Source: Steromphala cineraria (taxonomy: Eukaryota; Mollusca; Gastropoda; Trochida; Trochidae). From it: DNA of 64,000 bases. Shown here piece by piece: positions 38,131-49,097 of this stretch. Both the position numbers and the translations under genes were made by a program. The notes beneath the pieces were generated by a model. The model ran no database searches. It worked only from the letters and a program-made list of their open reading frames with translations, and had not been told where the DNA came from. The stretch's first letter is position 1, and every line of letters begins with the position of its first letter. The stretch covers positions 25,840,171 through 25,904,170 of the forward strand of contig OU744724.1 of the NCBI GenBank assembly GCA_916613615.1. Reading direction: 5' to 3'.

Positions 38131-39512
38131 GGTCGTCTTGTGTAGAGTCAGGAGACAGCGGGAGTCAACTTGCGAGTGTGAGCTACAGCGAGCGAATGAC
38201 TGCTGGTCAGCCGTGCGCTGCTTAGAGGCCTGAGTGCGGACGTCGAAGAAAGCCACCTACCCCTCTCCAGTCAGATATGAGAGTGTGCATTTGTGTGTGT
38301 TTTCTAATGTACTTAAAAGTTGCTTTGCGCTCTTTAGCGACGCTTTACAAGCAATATGTCTATTGTGTTGGATAGAAAAATCATTTACCTACACATCCAT
38401 ACCAGACAATATGACCTTTGCAAGAAAATAAATATTTTGTGATTAAAACAGACGAGACCACTCACTTATGAAATCACCATTCTTAAGTTTCAAATGCCAT
38501 CTACAACAACGCGCATCAATTTTCAACTTATAAAATCCTTGCAAATTGTCGCCAAAACATTAATGCATAAAATAATGTGCTAAGATGGGTAATTTTGTGG
38601 ATATTATGACGTTTATAACTCTTCAAACACAGACAATGAAACACGTCTCACTCGGCAGTCGCCATTACAGACTCGGGCCTCTACATGCATGTATATTTCT
38701 TGAGCAGTATAACGTCCTAATCACATCGATAATACTACACACCCGAGTTAAAGTAACTCCTGTTTAGTGTTTTTGCTTTATGTTAATTTGTAACTCATGG
38801 CCCGTGTTTGGAGAGAAAGAAAAACGCTGATGTTCTCTGTCTGTCTACACTAGGATCGGTGAGATTCGGGCCTGGGTATACACTGGACACATAATATTCT
38901 GAGCTTTTTTATTTGTGTGTTTTCCGAGTGGAAATGTAAAAAAATATGTGTGTCATTAGATTGTTTACTGAGTGGCGTATTTTATTTATTTCAAAACGAT
39001 AAAGAAATAACACATCCGAGCATCTATAGGCCTATACCTCCTCCCAGTCTCACACTGTAAGCACGAGGTCGTATCTACCGGTGTCTCCCATGATGGGGGT
39101 AACCTGTATATAAAATATACTCCCCGAACATCAGGTTTGAATCATAATCAGGGGACATACAATATGACGAACGTGAAAGGTAAAGAAAATATGGAAAAAT
39201 TAAAATCACGGGGAGCGACCTGCACATTTGTTTTGTGTTGTTGAATCTGTCCTCACGTGGCTCATACACACTTTACACAGCGCTGCCGAGTGGATCTATT
39301 TCCCACAGGCGTCATCTCACGGTATTCACCGTCTAGTCATGATATAAGGCTATGGTTTTAAAAAGAATGAATATTTTCAAATTTGCTGGAGAAGTCCTTG
39401 CCTTATCAAATGAGCGGGGAATGAAAATGCCGTAGAAAACTATAAACAATGGTTGTAGCGATCGTGTGTCACAGGCACAGCTATATGTAGCCTAACTTTC
39501 CCCCTCTCCTCT

Positions 39513-39632
39513 GCCTACGGCCATACCACGTTGAAAACACCGGTTCTCGTCCGATCACCGAAGTTAAGCAACGTCGGGCCCGGATAGTACTTGGATGGGT
39601 GACCGCCTGGGAACACCGGGTGCTGTAGGCAT
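39513..39632 (+). rRNA. 5S: 5S rRNA gene (copy 13, array edge)
   Basis: Identical gene in the last, truncated unit. The array ends about 512 bp downstream, before any H1 gene, so this 5S gene has no convergent H1 partner. Confidence 0.97.
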
Positions 39633-40144
39633 TCACTTTTTCCTCTCCTATTTCTTCATTGCATTGTTCTTTTAACATTCAGTCCAAACTTTTATTTCAC
39701 ACATTTGTATATCACCAAACGCATCTAATTTCAAAATAACACCAACACATTCACAAAGAATCTCTCCTCAAAAATCCCTCTATGTCATCTCAACTCACAA
39801 ACTACCATCAGAATTATTCTCCTTTTCTCACTTCACCTCACTCGATGTTCCCATACTTAAATCAGTTAACAGCTTTTCATATATTGTCATAACAAACTAT
39901 CTCATTAAAATGTAGGCATTATTAATGGTCAATTATTTTCTTTGTCTAGTGAACAAACTCTTCACTTACATAATCTATCATCTGTAACATGTTCACTCTA
40001 CTCAAAAGTCGAAAAGTTCAAATATATGATTACATGAACACATCTCCTCCTCTGACGAGTTGGTTATAGCTGTGCTTTGATAAGGGCAAGTAACTCCTCA
40101 AGCCTTGATGGCAGTCGGGAACATGCTAATTGTTGAGTGAAAAC

Positions 40145-42120
40145 AAATTTCTTCTTCACGCTCGAATAAGCGAACATAAAATATCTGCTACGCAGCCACT
40201 AGACAACTTGAAACTTCAAGTGATATACAGCATAAAGAGTTGCTCCGACCATGTGGTCCCTGAAACCAATGGGTTTTAATTTATAGACGGAAAATATGGC
40301 AATCAGAGACTTAAAGAATTTTGGGGCATATAATTTAAAAGTCTTGGTTACTCCTTTTTGTGTAAAAACAGTTGAAAAACACCTCTTCTTTACGTGCAAA
40401 GTCTCTGAGTGCTATATTTTTCTCTATAAAAACATGTTTTATAAAAAATTTTAGCCTCCCTCAGATGTTACCGTTGGGATAATTCCTTGATTATCAAAGA
40501 TTATACGTAACCTCATTAAATACATTGTTAGGCCGTATCTTCCGCCAACTCAATTTATTATATTGAAAATCACAAAGCATATGGGTTATCCCTTTTTACA
40601 TATCTTTTGCAAACTCATGACAATTTCTAAAAATCGATATTGATTTACTTGGACATCCCCTCCCCAGAAATTAAGGGGAGATAACTCTTAATCTGCCAAC
40701 AGAGGGCGCATTGTGTTTCCGGCTAAAGAAGCCACATCGTAAGGTGAGAACCTTTACGACTAATATCTTTAATATTTTCATTGATTTATAAATGCATTCT
40801 CTAAACAAACATGTGTGAAAATAAAGATATGACAAGACGGAAGAATGACTAGGGTGCTAACGCTTCTGTGCATATTTTAATTTGGTCAGTCAAATCGAAA
40901 AGTGACACTTGTCACAAACTGATAAGCCCGAGAGGCATGGGAGAGAGCGCCTGGGGAAATTTGTCGATTGTAGATAAGCCAAGTGAAACTTACACTGCCT
41001 TTGGATGCAGAAGCGCATCGGAAGCACGTTCTGTCACGCTCTAAATCAATAACTATTCTAAAGAAAGGCTATGACAATTTATAACACCTGACTGTATTTA
41101 TTCACCTGTGTGGCTCGCTAACTGCTTGACAGAAGGCATATCGACTCGGACTAGTAGAATATCTCGCACTTTTTCAGACGACCACATCGTTTGTCTCGTA
41201 GACAATGACAAGGTATTATCTTTATCTTGTGTCTGTAACTGTCCCCAAAACTGTCTATAGCTGTTAGGAATAAGATTTTCTGGTAAACTCTACTAATAAA
41301 TAAACACATCCACTAAAGTCTAAATGATACATTTGTATTCTTATATCTAAAAGCTGTGCTTGTAAGATTTATATGTCACACAAGCTTGCTCACCAATCCA
41401 GTTGATGTATCTTTTCATAAAATATTAAACCATATGTCAATAAATACACTTTCTCTCTGGAATGTGTTTCAAACAAGATACCACTTACAGATTAAATATT
41501 GATCAACTGTCACTTAACATTCACTCGCTCAATCAAGACATATTTCATTTTCAGAAATAAAATTTAATCAAATGTTTCATTTGCTTGTCACTGACTGTCT
41601 TTGAACTACTTTGAATGTTTAATTTTCCAAATTAATCCAATACTTATAATAGCATGTGCATGTTATCATTTTGTATAGAATATATATACTCAGAGTATAT
41701 ATGGTAAATACGTTTTTTATACTAATTTGCTCTTTAAATGATTTATGTGAAACAGTTTAAGGTTTTCCCATTTGGATACAAGATAGATTGTAAACCTCAA
41801 GAACTGAATGAGTAGAGGCAATCAATTTCCTTATTTCAGTAAAAGATGACCAAGGCCTTCATACAAAACATATATTCAAACAGTGTTGTTCCTAGAGGAG
41901 GTCATGGGGTAATTTGCCTGCCCCTTTGGCTTGGTGTCCCTTCAAATTATTAGATGTAGGATACTTTTGCCATTGCAAAGGGGCCTAATGTTCAAAATTT
42001 GCAAAATGACCCCCTCAGCTGATCACCTGGAAACAACACTGTATTAAACAAGACATATTTGAGTGAAAATTGAAACTTACAATGTAAGTTAATTTGATGA
42101 TAAAGACAATGAGTAGAATA
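40145..42120. other. AT-rich unique DNA flanking the array
   Basis: Similarity to the repeat unit stops at about 40144. No gene was recognised to 42120. It holds a CTCF-like motif at 40696-40709 and a palindromic AT patch near 41680-41705. A possible splice-donor context (TCGTAAGGTGAGA) lies at about 40738. Confidence 0.6.
40696..40709 (+). promoter_or_regulatory. CTCF-like motif near the array edge
   Basis: CCAACAGAGGGCGC matches the bilaterian CTCF core consensus CCASYAGRKGGCRS at all but one position. It lies about 550 bp outside the last array unit. A single motif match in 64 kb can occur by chance, so an insulator role is a hypothesis. Confidence 0.25.
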
Positions 42121-42645
42121 CTAACTACTGAGTAACTCTTGCATTTGTAGCATTATCAGCAATGTCTGTTTGTATTCTTCATGTTCATTGTTGCTTGATA
42201 ACTTGGCATGGTGACAAGATTGTTTTACCACTTCTACTTCCAAGATGCCACTAAAAAAGTTCATGATGACATTGATATCTTCTATTAAGATCTGATCCAA
42301 ACATCTGTGTGATGCTTTTTCAAATAATTTTTTTATGTGCTTGCTCCGTAAATAAATTATGTGTGTGATGGTTCTTGATTTATACTGAAACAATATATTT
42401 TGCCCCTTAGCTATTTTCAAACCATGTTGCATTGTGCTTAAGGATATATCTTGCAACATCAGATAAGAATTTGAATTCAATGTGCACATTCTTGAATTTA
42501 GCTCATTTACATTACTTCTCCACAATGTACAGCTAAAATTGCTTAAAATCTGTATTCTTTCATGTTTAAATATAATATTACAGAAAAAAAGATGTTCATC
42601 TTTAAAGAGTAATTTAAGATAATATATGGCTTGATTTTGCAACAA
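42121..42645 (-). CDS. Unassigned open reading frame, possibly a 3' exon
   Basis: An open frame of about 174 codons on the minus strand, ending in TAG at 42121. It is the longest open frame outside the array and is in AT-rich DNA where stops are frequent. It has no ATG at its 5' end (the frame continues about 20 codons upstream to a TGA), so if real it would be a spliced terminal exon. The translation has mixed, non-repetitive composition with Cys, His and Trp and no transmembrane segment or motif I recognise. A CAG acceptor near 42706 opens a different frame. It may be chance or a decayed coding exon. Confidence 0.25.
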   Translation of the reverse strand: MLQNQAIYYLKLLFKDEHLFFCNIIFKHERIQILSNFSCTLWRSNVNELNSRMCTLNSNSYLMLQDISLSTMQHGLKIAKGQNILFQYKSRTITHIIYLRSKHIKKLFEKASHRCLDQILIEDINVIMNFFSGILEVEVVKQSCHHAKLSSNNEHEEYKQTLLIMLQMQELLSS

Positions 42646-43009
42646 TTTTTTTGGACCCAGCGATATAACTTCCCAAAATATTTTATAACGGAGGTATCAA
42701 CACTGAAAACCCTAGATAATTAATACTATAAGTTCATCACATAAATGTAGGTTTTAACTTAATCTTATTTCTCTGGTAAAAACCTAAATATCTATCTCTC
42801 TGATATTTCTTTATATTCTGAAAAGATTTTCAGTGTTTTCAATGAATTAATTTAAGCAAACACTGCCAAAAAGAAGTGATGAGCGTTATTTGAATTTCTG
42901 AGTCCCTGATTACCTGAGGGTAGATAAGACTTTATTTGCCAGCTTATTGGTTCAAGAGACCAGGACATAACTAACAGTATCTCACTCCTCTCTGCTTAAG
43001 TCAACCTGC

Positions 43010-44360
43010 TGTGAGTGTCGTCACATTCTCTCAGGTGTAGCCAGGTCAAACTCTCTCAGTCAAGACATGTACACTCATCGAGGAAGTCTGTGTTGTGTAT
43101 AGGAGCATGATGCAGAGGTTGGTTTATCTTTTACTTTGTTCTATGTATCAATTTTAAATAGCTCTCTTTTAATTAAGACTTTTTTTTAAAAATACGTTCT
43201 CTCGGGGCTAGGTCAAAACATGTACACTTGTAAAAAAAGTGTGTGTTGTCTATAAAAGTGGGATTTAGAGGTTGGTTTATCTTTTACTTTGATTTATGTA
43301 TCAATTTTAGATAGTTCTTTTTTGATTTGTTCTTGGATTGTATTGATTGTGATTAAATATTTTTTGGGGAAATACGTTAGGTCAAAACAAGGCTAGGTCA
43401 AACCATGTACGTGCACTTGTCGAGGAAGTGTATTTTGTGTATAAAAATGGGAATTAGAGGTTGGTTTATCTTTTACTTTGATTTATGTATCAATTATAAA
43501 TAGTTCTCTTTTGATTGGTTCTTAGATTATATTGATTGGGATCAAATTTCTTTTTTAGAAATACTTTCTCTCAGGGCTAGGTCAAAACATGTACACTTGT
43601 TGAGGAAGTGTGTTGTGTATAGGAGCATGATGCAGAGGTTGGTTTATCTTTTACTTTGTTTTATTTATCAATTTTATATAGTTCTCTTTTGTTTGGTTCT
43701 TAGTTAATATTGATTGGGATCAAACATTTTTTGGCGAAAAACAGGGCTAGGTCAAAACATGTTCACTTGTCGAGGAAGTGTGTGTTGTGTACCGGTATAA
43801 GAGCGGGATGCAGAGGTTTGTCTTTTACTTTGGTTTATGTATTCATTATGAAAAGTTTAAAACATTTGATTGGTTCTTAGGTTGTATTGAGTGGAATCAC
43901 ATTCTCTAAGGGCTAGATAAAAATCTCTCAGTCAAAACATGTACACTTGTCGAACAAGTGTGTGTTGTGAATAGAAGCAGGATTTAGAGGTCTTTTACTT
44001 TGTTTATTAATTCACTATGAATATCTGTTTTAAACTTTTGATTGGTTCTTAGATTGTATTTATTAGGATCACGATAATATATTTTGAATAACATTCACTC
44101 AGGGCTAAGGCAACACCTGTCAAGGTAGTGTGTTTTGTATAAGAAAGTGATGCAGTGGTTGGTTCATCTTTTACTATATTTTATGAATTTCCTTTAAACA
44201 GTTCTCTGTTGATTGAATCTCAGATTGTATTGATTAGGATCACACTTATTTATATCGAATCACATTCTCCCAGGGCTAGGGCAACACCTGTCAAGGTAGT
44301 CTTGTGTTGTGTATAGGGGCATGATGCAGATGCTGATTAATCTTTTACTTTGTTCAAAGA
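43010..44360. repeat. Degenerate tandem repeat, period about 175 bp, 8 copies
   Basis: The phrase GAGGTTGGTTTATCTTTTAC recurs, with decay, starting at about 43115, 43268, 43457, 43635, 43812, 43987, 44157 and 44330. Each copy also has a GGGCTAGGTCAAAACATGT-type segment and a GATTGGTTCTTAGATTGTAT-type segment. The last three copies are the most decayed. No coding potential is apparent. Confidence 0.85.
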
Positions 44361-45469
44361 GGGGGTGGTGTTAATGCGAGGGTCAGTGGTCAAAAGTTTG
44401 AAGAAGTTTGATAGTTTGGGCGAGATGTTGAGCAAGCTAAAAGAATGATCTATGATTCCAATGTATAATCTTGAGATAAAATTTAGTTTTAATTGCACCG
44501 CACGTTCAATAGTCGGGTGTCCAGTTTTCGATCAGGTTTCAGTGTCTCCCCTTCTGTATTCTATATAACAGATAGGAAAGATAGGAATTATGCTAAAATG
44601 TTTATTTCTTGACCGATCTCGTTCAAATTTGAAATGTAGGTTTATCTCAACATATGAAAACGATATATGAGTGCAAAAGTTTGAAAAAAAATAATTATAG
44701 GGTCCACTCCGAGATTTGAACCTCTGTGGATTTGATATAAATATCTGTTTTTAACATTGATTGTTTCCCCAAATATTTTTGCTTTTCACTTCATTTTGTT
44801 AGAATCAAGAATTTTTCTAATGTTTAGAAAGATAATGATTATGTTGACATGATCAATTGTAATTTCATATTTCTTAATAATCAGCAGGATAACATTGAAA
44901 GGTGAATGGGACAGTAGGCAATGATCTTGATGAGAATTTGCTAATTTGAAACTTTTGATTGTTTCTCACACTGTTATATTTGGATAACACTTATATATTT
45001 GAGATCACATTGTATAGTGATAGAAATTTTGTCAGCCCATCTACTTTTCTGATGTTTGTTTTTGCATTATCACATTATCATGCACATTATTGCTCAATGT
45101 TTGAAAACTGAAATGTTTTAGAATAATATTTCATTACATTCTCTAATTTGGTGGTGGTTGTTTATTGACAAGAACTTGAAAATAAACCCTTTTAACTTGT
45201 TTTAATATTGCTGAAATATTTCCCAACAGTATTAAACAATAACTGACTCTCTCACAGGATGTACTGTACATTCAATACAGCATGCACCTTGGTATAAATA
45301 TATATGTTTACATGGCTAACAAGCCCTATGTACATTGTTAGCATTTCATTAAATCTCCAGTCAGCTATTCTATTCATCACAACCTTTTGATATTGAACGG
45401 CCTTGGTGCTCATTATTTTGACTCTTTATTATGTGACTACTTTAGCTTTTGATGTTGTTAACCTTTTAT
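44361..45469. other. AT-rich interval without recognised features
   Basis: No open frame, RNA gene or clear repeat was recognised. GGTTCAAATCTC on the minus strand near 44718 looks like a tRNA B box, but no tRNA folds around it. Confidence 0.5.
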
Positions 45470-46010
45470 ATGCAGGTCTTAGATTTAGCCTAGCTTTAGC
45501 TATTGCCCTATGTCCTTTGTTGATAAGACCTAAGTTATTTAGTGACTTTGAATAGTTTGGGAAAAAATGATTCACTTGCAAAGTAGAATTGAGATAAGTT
45601 TTTGATTTTATTTCAGAATAAGTTGTATGCAGGTCTTAGATTTAGCCTAGCTTTAGCATTTTCTCTATGCCCTTTGTTGATACCACCTGATTTTTTGGAA
45701 GACTTTGAATAATTTTGGAAAAAAAGATTCACTTGTGAAAATGTAAAGTAGAATTAAGATGTGTTTTTGACTTAATCTCACAGGTTGTACGCAGCTCTGC
45801 TTTTCTCTGACACTAGGTAATTTCACCAGATATCATCAAATGGTACAGAATTATTTATGTTGATATTATTTGAACACTGATTAGTTTGGACAAATAATTC
45901 ACTAAAGTGTTTAGTCAAAGCTAAAATGTGCTGATCAGATAATTTTACATTTTATCTCACAAGATCTTGAACACCGCTCTGTTTCTGCCTGATATACACC
46001 AGATAATTTC
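45470..46010. repeat. Degenerate tandem repeat, period about 158 bp, 3 copies
   Basis: TGCAGGTCTTAGATTTAGCC occurs at 45471 and 45628, and a decayed form (TACGCAGCTCTG) near 45788. The sequence between copies also matches (CTTTGTTGATA, GACTTTGAATA, GATTCACTTG). A weaker trace continues near 45967. Confidence 0.75.
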
Positions 46011-46237
46011 AACAGAATTCGTATCCTGAACCTGTACATGATTATTTATGTTACCACAATCCACTTGCTAACCCGCCAACAAATCAACTTGTATGTCGAG
46101 TGTGTTCAGACAAGCTTAAGATAAATTCAAACAATTTTGTCGTGAATTGAAACCATAAAATATCTATTGCTATGGAAACTGGTGTCAGTGTAGATTATTT
46201 AGCCAAAGGCTGTTGTGTTGTATTGTCTCAGCAAGCT

Positions 46238-46610
46238 GTTGGATAATGTTCATATGCACTTAAATCTAGTAGGGTATATATTACAATCAATCTCAGGGCT
46301 TCTCCATGCCTTGACAAGGAGAGATTTAGTTGCTGCACTGCTAACTGTTGTCTTTGGGTAAAGTTATGATTGAAACAACATATTTCCTTTTCTTATTCTC
46401 TTATATTTGTCAGAAATGTGTTGGATAATTATTCATATGCTCTGACATCTAGTAGGTTGTATATTTCAATCAATCTCAGGGCCACAACACTTTAACTCAA
46501 TGCCTTGACAAGATCAGCTTTAGTTTCTGCACTGCTAACTGTTGTTTTGGGGTGAAGTTATGAAATAACATTTTTCCTTTTCTTATTCTCTTATATTTGT
46601 CAGAAAGATT
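46238..46610. repeat. Tandem duplication, period about 182 bp
   Basis: Two copies begin GTTGGATAATGTTCATATGC (46238) and GTTGGATAATTATTCATATGC (46420) and share CAATCTCAGGGC, CTGCACTGCTAACTGTTG and CTTATTCTCTTATATTTGTC. Divergence is about 15 percent by eye. Confidence 0.8.
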
Positions 46611-47340
46611 TTTAGTGGCTCAGTAGATTTGTTTAACTATCTTAGTGGTTTATATGATGTAAATTGATGTTCTTGTAAAAGAAAAATATGATACTTGATA
46701 AAACAAGAATGTTAAATGTCAAATAAAGACAGTTATGTGTCATTGAAGGTGTCATTAATGAGACGAGATGGCCTAATAGATCAGCAATTTCCTATACCAT
46801 GATATGACTGAATCTATTGTGTAAAATGTAAGGACATTATCGAAAGTTTAAAGATTTTTCTGAAGGGAGATACATTTATTGTAATTCTTATCATTCATTT
46901 GATAAAAAATCTTCACTGAATGTTGCTTTCTAAAATTTTCCAAACAACCCACACATCCAATTTGATAAGATCTTTTTAATCAAGATCTGTGTGTGTACTG
47001 TTTTATTGCTTTTACTCTCAACATGAAATATCCTCCATATTTTGAAATAATAGGAAATGTGATAAGCCTTTAAGCAACTGCTGCTATAGAGAGCATTAAG
47101 TGAAATAGTTATGGTCACATTAACGTGTGAAATGTTTCGTGACACGTCATAAACATATCTTCTCATGCATGTCCAGGTGAACGTTACACTCCGTGTCACC
47201 AGATAAACAGGTTTATTGTCTCTCTTCATATTAATTTGTCTTTAGTCTTGTCTTTACGCTGATCACTAGAAAACAAGGCAAGGGTGTGGTTGTTTAAGAA
47301 AGTATCATCCAATATGAGGTAACTCTTAACTAGTCAGTTG

Positions 47341-48006
47341 TCATGCATTTCAAACTCTCGCTGAATTCTCAGTACATTAAATCCATGAGTGAGTGTCTTC
47401 TACAGGCTTTAAAGGGGCAGAAGCACGTTTTTTGATAATTCTATATTTTAAGATTTTCACTGATAATAGTAAGTTAATGCTAAATGTATTATTTTAACAG
47501 TGTAAGAAATCTCATTACACTAGCCAATCATTCATAGTCAGAGGACACAGTATGACGATTCACATACAATCCATTGGCGGCTATTTTGTGTGAACACCTT
47601 TAATTCATTTTGTGTAAGAAAAATTAATCGCATGGCTAAACTTTACGTTATATATTTGAATTATTACTGCTTCATTTAGTTTAAATTGGAACCAATAATT
47701 CTCATTTCCTGACATCACCTTATATTCCCCCTAAAATCGTGCTACTGCCCCTTTAAACCTTGAAACTTTATGAAATTTAGTCATTTTAGCTCGTATGATT
47801 TGAGGTTGCATGATAGGTTGCAGGGGGGTTGATGGTAATTAGTCTGTCTATGCATTTCAAACTCTGGCTGTATTCTCAGTTCATGAAATTGTTGAGTAAA
47901 TGTCTCATATAGGCTTTACTTTAAAACATTCAAAATCTAAGAAATTCAGCCTTTTTAGCTCATATAATTCAAGGCTAAGCTTGTGAAATGTGCAGAGGGG
48001 TGGTAG
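47341..48006. repeat. Diverged duplication of about 160 bp, first copy interrupted by a MITE
   Basis: ATGCATTTCAAACTCT starts both copies (47343 and 47850). The first copy runs to AGGCTTTAA, is interrupted by the element at 47413-47752, and resumes with the segment matching ATTCAGCCTTTTTAGCTC of the second copy. The second copy is uninterrupted. Confidence 0.75.
47413..47752. mobile_element. TTAA-flanked MITE, 340 bp
   Basis: The ends are inverted repeats: AGGGGCAGAAGCACG on the left and CGTGCTACTGCCCCT on the right, 14 of 15 matching. TTAA flanks both sides (47409-47412 and 47753-47756), the target duplication of piggyBac- and Kolobok-type elements. There is no transposase frame, so it is non-autonomous. 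A related uninterrupted sequence about 0.5 kb to the right acts as an empty site. Confidence 0.8.
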
Positions 48007-48221
48007 TGTAAGATAACACCTACAAATGTTTTCAGCTGTATTTGAATGAATTTTATGTTTAAATGAATATTATTTAGAGGTTTAAAAGTTGATACAGTTT
48101 AATGTCAGTTTTATATTGTGAATGTCATGTGTTTAAATAATTTTAAGATTCCAAACAACTGAAGATCATGAAGTATCTTTTGAGCTCATGTTATCTGTTC
48201 ATGCAAGTATTTCAAGCTCTT

Positions 48222-49081
48222 TCAAGTGTCTGAGTTCACACAAGTATCTCTAGCTCCAAGTATTGCAAGTGTCTGAGTTCACGCAAGTATCTCTAGTTCC
48301 AAGAATTGCAAGTGTCTGAGTTCACGCAAGTATCTCTAGCTCCAAGTATTGCAAGTGTCTGAGTTCACGCAAGTATCTCTAGCTCCAAGTATTGCAAGTG
48401 TCTGAGTTCACGCAAGTATCTCTAGCTCCAAGTATTGCAAGTGTCTGAGTTCACGCAAGTATCTCTAGCTCCAAGTATTGCAAGTGTCTGAGTTCACGCA
48501 AGTATCTCTAGCTCCAAGTATTGCAAGTGTCTGAGTTCACGCAAGTATCTCTAGCTCCAAGTAGTGCAAGTGTCTGAGTTCACGCAAGTATCTCTAGCTC
48601 CAAGTATTGCAAGTGTCTGAGTTCACGCAAGTATCTCTAGCTCCAAGTAGTGCAAGTGTCTGAGTTCACGCAAGTATCTCTAGTTCCAAGTATTGCAAGT
48701 GTCTGAGTTCACGCAAGTATCTCTAGTTCCAAGAATTGCAAGTGTCTGAGTTCACGCAAGTATCTCTAGCTCCAAGTATTGCAAGTGTCTGAGTTCACGC
48801 AAGTATCTCTAGCTCCAAGTATTGCAAGTGTCTGAGTTCACGCAAGTATCTCTAGCTCCAAGTAGTGCAAGTGTCTGAGTTCACGCAAGTATCTCTAGTT
48901 CCAAGAATTGCAAGTGTCTGAGTTCACGCAAGTATCTCTAGCTCCAAGTATTGCAAGTGTCTGAGTTCACGCAAGTATCTCTAGCTCCAAGTATTGCAAG
49001 TGTCTGAGTTCACGCAAGTATCTCTAGCTCCAAGTATTGCAAGTGTCTGTGTTCACGCAAGTATCTCTAGCTCCAAGTCTT
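48222..49081. repeat. 43-bp minisatellite, 20 copies
   Basis: Exact 43-bp spacing of GCAAGTGTCTGAGTTCACG from 48265 to 49039, with one more diverged copy at 48222. Copies differ mainly at one site (AAGTATTG, AAGTAGTG or AAGAATTG). There are no spacers of varying sequence, so it is not CRISPR-like. Confidence 0.95.
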
Positions 49082-49097
49082 TCAAGTATCCCATTTC

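Larger units (their letters stand above)
1..40144. repeat. Tandem array of composite 5S rRNA-histone H1 units
   Basis: A unit of about 3.17 kb is repeated head to tail with very high identity. The distances between successive 5S starts are 3171, 3171, 3171, 3132, 3141, 3172, 3172, 3172, 3172, 3175, 3177 and 3177 bp. Each unit has one 5S gene (+) and one H1 gene (-). The 3132 bp and 3141 bp periods are explained by a deletion of about 39 bp downstream of 5S genes 4 and 5, and the 9 bp difference between them by an in-frame duplication in the H1 at 15327. The array is open at the left edge, so total copy number is unknown. It ends inside the 5S-H1 spacer of the last unit, where the match to the repeat stops at about 40144. 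Near-identity of coding and spacer DNA is what concerted evolution of tandem genes produces; copy number in any assembly of such an array should be treated cautiously. Confidence 0.97.

Noticed and set aside
37558..38256. 232-codon extended H1 frame in the last unit
   Set aside because: The extension results from one lost stop codon and has no ATG; the normal H1 start is unchanged.
40668..40690. TTAAGGGGAGATAACTCTTAA as a tiny TTAA MITE
   Set aside because: Only 5 bp of each end are complementary, which is within chance.
44700..44740. B-box-like GGTTCAAATCTC on the minus strand
   Set aside because: No T-arm, anticodon arm or acceptor stem folds around it.
48222..49081. Possible CRISPR-like array
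   Set aside because: The whole 43-bp unit repeats with no variable spacers, and the DNA is eukaryotic.
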